64,000 nucleotides of DNA, from contig NC_085101.1 of assembly GCF_963422355.1 (NCBI RefSeq), positions 957,201 through 1,021,200 on the forward strand. The letters run 5' to 3'. The notes under the pieces were generated by a model that had not been told where the DNA came from, did no database searches, and saw only the letters and a program-made list of their open reading frames with translations. A program made the translations under genes and the position numbers. Below are positions 45,700 through 56,500 of the stretch, piece after piece (positions within the stretch are counted from its first letter, which is position 1; each line of letters starts with the position of its first letter). Source of the stretch: Corticium candelabrum. Lineage: Eukaryota > Porifera > Homoscleromorpha > Homosclerophorida > Plakinidae.

Positions 45700-46570
45700 T
45701 CCTGGGTGTGTCTTATTTACATGCTATGTTTAGCGTCTACAAGAAATCCGGGCTCTTGCGCTATCGAATGAAGCCAAGATCGTCGCTTACCGACGAAGGA
45801 CACAGGTGTTATAGCGATTTTTGAACGAGTATGCGGATGTGACGTGACTGGTCTGCGCTTCATCTGCATTGATCTGGGCATCATCTGCATCGTCTGGATG
45901 CGCTGGCTGTAGTCTGAGTAAGCCAACTGCGGCTCACGGTCTGCTGAAATGAGATGAGCCGGAGTTTGTTAGCTCAATCAGTAAACCAAGTATGCGGATG
46001 TGACGTGTGCTCGCCTGTACGCCATCCTCTAATTCCCAGAGTGCAAGATGTGCCGGCACCGCTTTTGCGTGCGTGCGTGCGTTCGTGTGTCACGGAAGGT
46101 GCGTCTTCTTTGCAAAAGTGGCGTACAACGATAGATTGCCACCGCCCAGATTGCCACCGCCCATAGGGCGGGTACAGTAGTATAGTTATAATTAGCTACA
46201 TGAGACAGACATTCATGTGATTGTTTGCAGCACTAGCTGCGGTCAGATCACGCCAATTTATAACAAATGTAATGATAAACTTAAAAAGTTGTAACCTTAG
46301 TCGACTAACATTTACATCCTAAACGTGTTTCTATTTTAATAATAATTAATTAATTGGTATCAGCTAGCACATGACTAATCTAATTTAGTCTCGCATGAAA
46401 GCTCGAACGGAGTGCATCGCGCATGTAGATCGCGAATATTAGTACCTATATCGAAACTATGAACAATCAAAAAATTAGAAACGGCTGTAATCAGCGCACA
46501 CGTACGACTTCAGTTGCCCTCGGAGTTCCGCCAGTCTGCGTTTTACAGCCACCGTCTTTTTATCGCGCAC
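45700..46570. other. Intergenic, nothing recognised
   Basis: Short frames only. A repeated phrase AGATTGCCACCGCCC occurs near 46130-46165. Confidence 0.35.
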
Positions 46571-46593
46571 GATAAAAAAGGTAGCCTCGACAC

Positions 46594-46736
46594 TAGCTTC
46601 GTTCCCAGACTCTCTCGCGCTAGTCTTGTCCAGTGCCCGTCTGACAATTCCAGGCGCGAGAGACTTTCGCGCGCGCCTGGAATTGTTAGACGGGCACCGG
46701 ACAACACTAGCGCGAGAGAGTCTGGGGACGAGACTA
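46594..46736. mobile_element. 143-bp hairpin element with 9-bp target duplication
   Basis: Starts TAGCTTCGTTCCCAGACTC and ends with its near complement. It is an almost complete palindrome with CCTCGACAC on both sides (46585-46593, 46737-46745). Removing it restores the left MULE terminus to match the right one. TIR and duplication size suggest a MULE-type foldback element. Confidence 0.9.
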
Positions 46737-47402
46737 CCTCGACACTAGGCCACCGCAAATTTTTTTTGGGTCCACTTCACACACACATCCCGGATATACT
46801 TGCACGTGCATGGTAGACTATTCTCACGTGCACGCATGCTGGATCATGCATGATTTAGTAGTTCGAAATGTGTTGTTATGCTGACAGATCGTAGGAATTG
46901 CGCTTTCTCTGCGAGCCGTTACCACACTCAGTAAACAGCAGTGGCTAGTAAAAAGAGAGCCCAATACGGGGAATGTTGGTTGCTACAAATCGTTTTCTTT
47001 GCAGAAATCGACCTTCTCGAGAAACAATTGACTCCAGAAAAGCTTTTCGTGAAGCAGCTATCTTACAAGACGGCAGAGGTTTGTACATTTTGCTAGTTAA
47101 TTGATATTAGTTGATTAACTAATTGTTAATTTATTAGAATACAGTATTTAGTAACATTAAAGCACAATTTATGTATTTATGGTAGTATTTTTGAACCCTA
47201 AAGGTGATTTAATAAATAGTAATTTATAATTTATAAGTGTGTATATACAGTAGTGGACAAAGTATTTGCCAGGCAAGAAATTTCAAGGGTTTTCAGGATG
47301 TTTGTGTTTGGGTGGAAGCACAGAATATTATTAAAGCGACTTCTTGGTCAATGTTTGTCATGCAATGGGAAAATCAAGACTAATTGGTACAGAATTGAGT
47401 CA

Positions 47403-47720
47403 TCCCATGTTGTATTGCAGAGAGCGCAACGTCGGCCACTTGTGACTTGCCACCGCTCTACGCACCGCTGACACCCAAGCCACTGCCGACAGCAGGTTGT
47501 GATGTTTGCCGGAGGTCTTGTAAAGATGTGGCATATTTGGCACTGAAGAACCTTCGCTGTCGTTTCTGCCAGTCTTCTCGACCGCTGAGAACGTCGTCTT
47601 GGTCGCTCTTGTGCATCGATCAAACGATCCATTTTGTCCTCTACGTTCTCCAAACGATTGTGCAGTCGATCCAGACTGGTCTCTACGCCACTTAGCTGCG
47701 TCTGTACATCGTCTATTGAG
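47403..47720 (-). pseudogene. Captured coiled-coil plus RING-type zinc-finger fragment
   Basis: The minus strand encodes a heptad-like stretch (VETSLDRLHNRLENVEDKM) and a basic linker. A RING-like cysteine array follows: CQICHIF...CCRQWLGCQRCVERW...CALC. The frame runs directly into the left inverted arm of the MULE after CALCNT, so the normal C-terminus is missing. RING domains usually recruit E2 enzymes for ubiquitin transfer. A fragment of related sequence (ERWQVTSGRG) occurs at 61905-61960. Because it lies inside MULE termini and is antisense to the transposase, capture from a host gene is the simplest reading. Confidence 0.75.
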
Positions 47721-47754
47721 TTTTAGATTTAGCTAGATTGTTGCTATATGTGGT

Positions 47755-48225
47755 AATAGCTAAATTCATATACCATGCATATGTACTGTGCTCATCAGCA
47801 ATGGCTGATAGCACCTGAGATTGATTATTTTTGGGGAAATGGGAGATTCCCTTCTCGTTAGAGCGGAGATTGCAAGAGATCATCATAGGGCGGAAGTCTT
47901 CGAAGATTCACTCCGCCCCTTCCAATCAGCAGCACGCGTTGGAATTCAACTCAACCAAATATAATCAAAGATAGAAACTTGAAAATAGAACAACGAAAAA
48001 TGAAAAATAAAAAATAAAAATCAAAAATGAAAAATAAAAATTTGCTTGCCGAGTTAAATTTTTTCAGCAAAATAATTAAAAACCTTTAACAAAAAATTAA
48101 AAATTGAAAAATAGAAAATGAAAATTGAAATTTAAAAATTGAAAATTGAAATTTGAAAATTAAAAATTGAAATTTGAAAATTGAAAATTGAAATGGCCGA
48201 AAGGGTCACGGACCGAGAACCTTGC
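47755..48225. repeat. AT-rich minisatellite module (GAAAATTGAAATTT-type)
   Basis: Irregular tandem units of AAATTGAAATTTGAAAATTG, ending in GGCCGAAAGGGTCACGGACC. The flank (47778-47886) and the array recur in reverse orientation at 60882-61525. Confidence 0.85.
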
Positions 48226-48649
48226 TTCAACCAAGCCCTTATACTCACTACCTGACGAATACCTTAGCAGTATGGCTGCTTTCTGATCAAATTAAAATTT
48301 CAAATATCCTAGATAAGTCCATATTAGCCAATGAAAATTTGCAGTCTCAGCAAATCTAAAGCCACCATCTCAAGCAACCTGAACGCCAGGAGCTTTGCTT
48401 AAGTCTGAGTAAAACTTTCAAGACCAGAGTTTCAGGAGAAAATGTAACTCTTCAGCAGCTTCACCATGCAAAGCAACTACTGATTGGCCCTCCTGCTATA
48501 TGCCTGACAAAGCAAACAAAGTTGGTAGAAAAAATTCACTCTCGCTAAGGCCGTTTCAGCTGGCAAGAGGAATCCTTTCTTTTCTAATGTAACCTGGTGC
48601 ACTTCTAATGAGAATCATTCACAGAGTACAGAAGCTGACAATGTCAGTA

Positions 48650-51408
48650 AAACCTCCATGCCTGTAGTAGAAGAACAGTCAGTTTATGTGAAGAGATGCA
48701 CTTTAAGCACAGACACACTTCAACAATTTCAAACTACCGGTGAAGTCAATCTAGAGCACCCACTTGATGCCAAACAAGAATGCAAATCTGATTCAGGCCT
48801 CCCTACCAGTATTTATACCCTTGCTCCCTCAGCGGTACAACTATTTTGTTGACTCATATTGTCATCATGAATTGGAAAGTTTCCTAGGAGCTGAAACAAG
48901 CAACTTTACTCTAGAAGTATGGACAAGTGCCAATTGTGAAACTGCAGCTGTCCAGTGGATTACACATTTTGAAGAGGTTTCAAAAACCACCTATCGAATC
49001 ACTACAGGTTTCAAAGCAAAAGGATGGCGGCTCCTTTTAAAACTGTTCGTCATTGTCATCATTACAGGAAACAGAAAACTCTGTCACAAATGTCAACAGA
49101 AAGGAAGTGCAAACTAAAGAAAACAACCATATATTGTTCCACACAAGACAAAATGTCAATGTGTCCTAGCACTTTAATAGTTAGGGTATACCCACCTGAG
49201 GCATCTACAATCTCAGACCACCCTGAATATCTTGCCTTAACAATCACACATCACCCAATCCACAGTGGCCATGCGCTCAGCTTTAGGCCAGTCACAGGAG
49301 CTGTGAAAAAAGCGAAAATTAGTCTCTTTGAGTCTGGCAGCTTTGCTGCCTCTGCAAAACATGAATACTTGACCCAGCTCCAACTGAAAAGTGATCCACG
49401 AGTAGTTGAGAGCACTCTTGCAGACAGAGCCATAACCCCAAATGTACGAGACATTCAACGCCTCTTTAGAAAATGGCGATCAGACAACATTGGACCAGAA
49501 AATGGAAAGGCTATGTTTGAGCGACTGCTCGAGGAAGTACAACGATACAACAAGGAACATGAAAAAGAGGGTGGGCAAGTATTTCTTCAACCTTATGAAG
49601 CAGCAGCTGCAATGAGCATGGATGAACCTAAACCGAAAACCAGAAAGACTGATGCCATGCCCTTCCTTTTAGCTCTAGTCACTCCTCTCATGGCCAGAGT
49701 CCATGAAATGGTCACACAAAGTGCAAAGCTAGTCTTTTGTGACTCAACAGCCAGTCTTGATAACTTGAACACAGCCGTGTTCATACTTAGCTGAGGCACA
49801 TCAGTAGGAGCTCTACCACTTGCTGCAGTTATGACATCCAGTGAAGATGCTGTTACCTTGTCAGCAGGGTTTACAGCACTGTGCCACATACTGCCCAAGT
49901 GTGCATTTTTTGGAAGAGGCCCAAATCTTGGACCACTAGCATTATTGACAGATGACTGTGCAAGCGAGCGGATTGCTCTAAAGAGTACATGGCCTCAAGC
50001 GGAATTACACCTATGTGTCTTTCATTTTTTACAAAGTATATGAAGATGGCTTTGGAGCTCAAATTCTGGTATCTGTGGTACAGACAGAATTACCTGTATG
50101 GCACTAACAAAACAACTTGTTTATGCCCCAAGTGAGCAAGCATTGACTGAAATCAAATGTGAAGTAGACAAAAGCCCTTTTCAGACATTCAAAATGAGAC
50201 TAGGTGATTACTGGCAACAGATGAAAGAATGGGCTGTGTGTTTCCGAAAGAACTTTTCCACACGAGGCAACTATACTAACCATTATTCACAGGCTAGCAT
50301 GCGCATCATAAAAGACACCCTTTTCCAAAGGAATAAAGCTTGGAATGTGGTACAAATGTTCAATCTTCTCACACAGACTCGCGAACTGTATTACCAGTGA
50401 CGTTTAATATCTGTTGCCACAAACAGATTAGATCATTTTGTCTTTACAAGATTTACTGTGACAGGAGTAAAAGCGTACATCATTCCATCTGACGACATTG
50501 TCGCAACTGATGACCCAGACGTTTACACTGTTGTGAGTCAGTCAGATAAGAATACAATGTGGTAGTAGACTTACAACTGGGTGAGTGCACCTGTCCCATC
50601 GGAATGCAAAAGTCAACCTTGCAAACACCAATTTGCAGCAGCAATGAAGTATCGCAAAAGCAGTGTCAATACTATCCGAACGTATTCACCTCAAGGCCGT
50701 CAGCTTTTTGCAGCAGTGGCATTAGGACAACACTGCCAACCCATTTCCTTTTACAGTAGTGTCCACCAAAAAGCAGAAGAAGAACATCTAAAGTCTCTTT
50801 CCATCAGTATGAATTGGTCTGACGAAGATATCAAACGTTCCTTTGAAAAAATTGCTCCTTGTTCCTGTGAAACAACTGAAGTGGCTACTGCAGCTGACGA
50901 CAACATTGATTTTAGCAATACATTTCAAAGAGATCAAGCACAACCAATTAACAGAGGAAGCTATGAAAAGTCAAGGGACATCATTGAAAGAGTACTACAG
51001 GTCACTAAAGATATCAAGGACGGACTGCATGAAAGTCATGTCACAGACAGCTTCATAGCTGCAGTAGAAAGGTTTTGTTCCAATTATTGACAACTACAAG
51101 GCAAAGGAATTCACTCACCTGGTACACAGCAGCGACTGCTTTCCGCTCTACACATGTTTGGTAAAGAGGTGGGAGTCAGAAAACAAAAGAAAAAGATTCG
51201 AGTACAACCTACTGCTGTAGCTAGACGACACTTCAAGTCCTTTTCTACCCGTCCAGCATCAGCAGGACGTCCAAGTTTGTTCATGAAAGCCAAAACTACA
51301 ACCAACATATTCAACAGAAACATTATCCCCAAACGAATCCACCAGAGAGCAAGGAGAAACCACAATCTGACAATAAGTTTGAAAACAAATACCCCTAATG
51401 CCATCTAA
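48650..51408 (+). pseudogene. MULE transposase, broken by stops and frameshifts
   Basis: Frames at 48658-48852, 48764-49117, 49024-49794, 49831-50043, 50098-50400 and 50581-51408 trace one decayed protein. In order: a WITHFEEVSKTTYR segment with a zinc-binding patch (RHCHHYRKQ ... MCPSTLIVRVYP, GCM/WRKY-like), then a helical linker. The MULE DDE domain has FCDSTASLD (first Asp), TDDCASER (second Asp) and LCVFHFLQS. A SWIM-type zinc motif follows (CTCPIG then, after a +1 shift, CKHQF). In the third catalytic block the sequence reads NHYSQASMRIIKD, with Gln where MULE transposases have Glu. At least two in-frame stops (49792, ~50041) and several shifts make it non-functional. Confidence 0.88.
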
Positions 51409-52964
51409 ACTGTACAAGGATACAAGATTTTTTGAGTTGAGGAAACTGTTTATGTTAATATTCCTTGATATAAAGAGAGAAACAGATTGTAATTACAGTG
51501 TTCAGAATGAGTGTTCAGAACAAGTCATTCCAGTTTTATGTCCAGCAAACTGTGCACCCACTAGAGAAATAGGCGTCTTCATTGTGTGTGTTTTAATTTT
51601 ATTGTTAAAATAGATCATGGATTGATTCTATGTATTTTAGGCTAATGAAAAACTGTGCTCTGTGGCAACAGACTGTCCGGATCAACAACTTCCTGTAATC
51701 CTGCCTGTTGCCATACATTTCTTATACAAACAAATTAATCGCAGTAACAGCAGAGTACATGATTAATAAACAGGTTCTTCTGCAATAGTTACTAGTATAT
51801 ACAGTAGTGGACAAAAGTATTTGCCGGGTAGTTTTTGTTGTTGATTTTTCATCATATTCTGGACTACAGAATGGAAATAAGTGCTGATATGAGCATAAAC
51901 TGATACGTTAGTTTGTTTTCAAAGGTTGTAATATTGTTTGCATTGAATATGCTTTGATAAGTTGTAATGTAAACTTAATTAATCTGTTTTAACTAGGTTG
52001 TAACAATAATCTTAATTAAATTGCAACAACCAACTGATTTAGACTCAATTCTGTACCAATTAGTCTTGATTTTCCCATTGCATGACAAACATTGACCAAG
52101 AAGTCGCTTTAATAATATTCTGTGCTTCCACCCAAACACAAACATCCTGAAAACCCTTGAAATTTCTTGCCTGGCAAATACTTTGTCCACTACTGTATAT
52201 ACACACTTATAAATTATAAATTACTATTTATTAAATCACCTTTAGGGTTCAAAAATACTACCATAAATACATAAATTGTGCTTTAATGTTACTAAATACT
52301 GTATTCTAATAAATTAACAATTAGTTAATCAACTAATATCAATTAACTAGCAAAATGTACAAACCTCTGCCGTCTTGTAAGATAGCTGCTTCACGAAAAG
52401 CTTTTCTGGAGTCAATTGTTTCTCGAGAAGGTCGATTTCTGCAAAGAAAACGATTTGTAGCAACCAACATTCCCCGTATTGGGCTCTCTTTTTACTAGCC
52501 ACTGCTGTTTACTGAGTGTGGTAACGGCTCGCAGAGAAAGCGCAATTCCTACGATCTGTCAGCATAACAACACATTTCGAACTACTAAATCATGCATGAT
52601 CCAGCATGCGTGCACGTGAGAATAGTCTACCATGCACGTGCAAGTATATCCGGGATGTGTGTGTGAAGTGGACCCAAAAAAATTTGCTCCCTTTACTTTT
52701 GGTGGTCCGACAGCGCGAGGATAGCAACGGGACTGTATCATGTGATGTTTTCTTCGAAAAGCAAACGGAGGCCTAGTAAGTTATTATGTCACGTGACAAA
52801 CTTGCTTGTCACCTGATCTGTTTTGCAAATGATGATTGGTCGACTGTAAATCACATTTGAGTTACTTCCTGATTATTTTCTCTGAGACATGCGGAGATCA
52901 GTAAACAATCGCCCGCCTCACAGGTGACCACCGAAGGCAAAGGGAGGCCTAGTGTCGAGGCTAC

Positions 52965-53572
52965 GATAAAGGAGCATTCAAGACAGCAGCGCAGTGCGCA
53001 GCCGAAATAGCGAGGTCCGGTGATCGAGGGAGTTCGCGGAAAGTATTCCTACGTAGGCATGAGTGCTTCGTAAACTGTTAGAACACGATCGACGGCAGCG
53101 TCCACTGCCTCTAATGCCAAAGAATCTCACAAAACGTCAACTCTCTCGAATGTTGCAGGACGGAAATAAATCGCACGAAAGAAGGTCAGTTTGTAGACAG
53201 TCTGAAAGTAGCACGACGGTTTCCACCATTCTTGGAGCGGATGGAAACAACAGGCCACCATTTTCGGGAACGTGATTACGTTAGTGAGGCTCACGTGATC
53301 TGCTGGCGCGCGAAAGTTCAAACGCTTCACTTGGCGGAAGAAATTCTTGAAACGGCCTCGTCACTTTTTAAGTTTCTAAACTTTGTTAGCGTTCATCTGT
53401 CGGGTTTGCTCTGAGATAGCGCCTAGATGCCCAACTTGGTTACTACAAGATTCCCACTAGCGAGCGAAGGTCTATCTCCGGAATGCTCCTTTAATTAGAT
53501 TACATGCGATTAACACAGTACAAACAGATACAATACGTTACGTCTACGTCAACGACCACCACTAGGTTCAAT
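52965..53572. other. Upstream region of the CD225/dispanin gene
   Basis: No repeat or gene recognised except the MULE target duplication at its left edge. The promoter should lie here; no element can be assigned. Confidence 0.35.
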
Positions 53573-56500
53573 ATGGCGGAAGAGAGAGCTCTTTTGGACG
53601 ACATTGAACCACCACCCGTGTACGTGCAATCCACAGCAGGAAAGCAATCATGTATGTCGACACATGCAGGCCAGCGCACGGCGTAGATGCGGCTGTTTCG
53701 CAGTAACAGGCATCCGTAGCTGCCATTGTGTACAATGTGAACGTGAAACGCGCACATAATACTGTAGTCTACGCCTGAGCTAGTTGTTATCGTTTTTTTT
53801 CCAGTTTTGTCTGATGTTGAACCACCAAAATACGACGGTCACAGCGTCGCTCCTGGAAGTCAGCATCTTGGAGCAAGCTTCGACCGACCGTTTCCTTCAA
53901 TGCATGGACCCATTCACCAGTGGCCGGGACTCATTGACAAGATGCCGGCACTCCAGGTGCCATCATCTCAGGTGCCACCACCCGAGATGCCACCATCTCA
54001 GATGCCACCACCCGAGATGCCACCACCCGAGATGCCACCTTACATTTCTACCCAACAAAGTGCTACATCCACAGTTGTTGTGCAGCAACCTTACCCAGTA
54101 ACAGTGGTTGTAAGATTACGTGATCATTTGTTTGCTGATTGGTTGTTGTTTGTCACAGGATCATGTTGGTATGGGTGGGTACCCTAGTGAGATCAAGGAT
54201 TATTACTGCCTTTCTCTCTTCACTTTATTAGCGTTTTGTTGGCCAATTGGTCTGGCTGCTCTGTCAGCATCTCGAAGAGTAAGCAGTCTTCTTATATTTC
54301 AAATTGTCCTCTTTACTCAACATTAGGTTGTTATCAATCTATGTTGCTTTCTGTGGAAGTATCTATATATTAGACTCGTAAGTACCCAGTCCTCCTCCGC
54401 GCTAGGTTGCTTACTCCACGTGCGCTAGCTGTCACGTGTGTATAGGTCCATGTGGTTTCACACGTGTGGTTGGCCTAAGCACGGAGGAGGACTGGGACCA
54501 TACTTCGTCACTTGACATGCTTTGAGTCTAATTAAGTTATTTAGCTCAGCCCGCTGGTCTCAGCTAAGATTTCTAATAGGTTGCTAAGGCTCTGCTAAAC
54601 GACACAGAAGGTGGTAGATTAGCAAGAGCCTAACAACTTGCCTACAGCCGGTCAGTCGCCTGGCCTCACAAATCAACGCCATCATGCACATGCACAATCC
54701 TCTTCGTAAAACTGCGCCCGCTAGCAGAGTCTAGAGTAGGATAACGCAGCCCATGACGGACATATTTCGTACATTTGACTACCTTCACAAATCTAAAGCA
54801 GATCTAAATCTAAATACAAATTCAGATTGTCATACACCCAGATGTGTGTCTCTTTCGTGAGCTGCCGTACATCCCGGTAATCATTCGCCAAGTTCTTTAG
54901 TTAGACGTCGCTAAACCTGTTGATATGATTGTGAGACACCAAGATTGTTGAGGTCTGTAATTGCTTGTTTTCCTGTACTGCGAGCAAACAAGCATGTAGG
55001 CTGTTAGGAGTGCAATCCCACTGCTTTGGCGATCTCAGAACTTCAGTGCCACAGTGCCGGTGATGATAGCCTGCAGGCGTGTGCTGTCGGCATCCTCGTT
55101 GGCTTTCCCTTTGACCAGCGCTTGCAAGATGCCAAACAAATGAGGGCTTTGACGACGCATCGTGTCTTTGATGTCTTTCACGGAGAAACGGCGTAAATCT
55201 TGCCGCGAAACAGGCCCTCGATCAAGAGAACAGCAGTCGGACTCCCGCAAACGTTCGATCTATCTCGGACGACAGAGTCGTTTCTACTAATTGCCAATTG
55301 ATTGGCGTCTCCGCATAATCTCTTGAGACATGTTGCTTCGCTGGAGTTGGACAAGTCCCACTTGCTTGATTCGAATCTTGTCGATTTCTCCTTGTAACAT
55401 CTACAGGTCAAACAGGCACTCTGCACGTGCACACCTCTTGTACGCAGTGCGTATCTTACTTGCATAAGGCGAGGGGTGATTCCGCAAGTCTGAAACGTCA
55501 GTAGAATGTGCTATAACTCCTACAGAGACTGGTGCGAAGGCAATACCAACGTAGACGTATGTTCTGGTGGCATGGTCCATCCTGTGGCGAGCTTCCGGGA
55601 AAGCTTGTCTCACAATACGAGCCACCTCGACGTGACTGATATTAGCTTAAAATTGGTCCAACAAAATCTGCTAGACGTAACTAACAGGGACGCGCCTGAA
55701 CGCGGTGCTCTGGCAGATACAGGGATCAGGACCCGTCGCAGCCTTTTGAAAAAGAGAGGCTTTACCTTCACGTACTCGTGTGGCTCGACAGGTATGTATC
55801 TAGAAGGTCTAGGCGCGCGCGAATGGACTTGCACTTACCATTGAGACCGCTCTTCTCGAAAGTCCTTCTCTGGTCGCACTCTCACGGACAAGGACGCCAT
55901 CAACAAGTTATCGGCACGTAATGGCTTAGTGGCTCTATAATTGTTGTGTACTTAGTCTTTCTAATTGTGTAATCATGCATTACAAATGCCCTCCTACGGA
56001 AACTATCATGCTAAATAGAAGTAGTATCTACCAATAATGTCACGTGACGAAGCATGGTCCTCCTCCGTGCTTAGGCCAACCACACGTGTGAAACCACATG
56101 GACCTATACACACGTGACAGATAGCGCACGTGGAGTAAGCAACCTAGCGCGGAGGAGGACTGGGTACGAGTCTATATATATAAAGGAGAGGTGTCTGTCT
56201 GTCTGTCTGTCTGTCCGTCCGTACGAGAGTTTCTCAAAGACGGCGAGTCCGATCTCGGCCGAATTTGGCTCGCGCACGCCGAATTCATTAATCTCGAAAG
56301 TGAGACCGTGATCGTCTTCCTGACTCCTCCCACGACGACGCGATTTCCCGCCGATCTCGCTCGCTTCCGCTCGCGCGCGAATATCTCCGCCAAATTTAGA
56401 CTGCCCGTTCCCGACGTCGGACGGTACGCGCCGAGCGTGTTGTTTATTGCGGGCGACGCCGGCAAACGGAAGATATTTTTGTTGATATCCGGGTCTTGAA

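Larger units (their letters stand above)
46581..52964. mobile_element. Large Mutator-like (MULE) element with ~647-bp inverted arms
   Basis: Outer termini GTAGCCTCGACACTAG (left) and its complement (52949-52964). They are flanked by GATAAAAAAG and GATAAAGGAG, a 10-bp duplication with two mismatches. Arms 46756-47402 and 52042-52688 are nearly identical inverted copies. Between them lie an antisense coiled-coil/RING fragment, an AT-rich minisatellite and a broken plus-strand MULE transposase. About 255 bp between the right arm and the right terminus have no counterpart at the left. A 143-bp hairpin element is inserted in the left terminus. Confidence 0.85.

Noticed and set aside
49062-50062. 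Minus-strand frames of 60-100 codons
   Set aside because: Shadows of the MULE transposase remnants on the plus strand.
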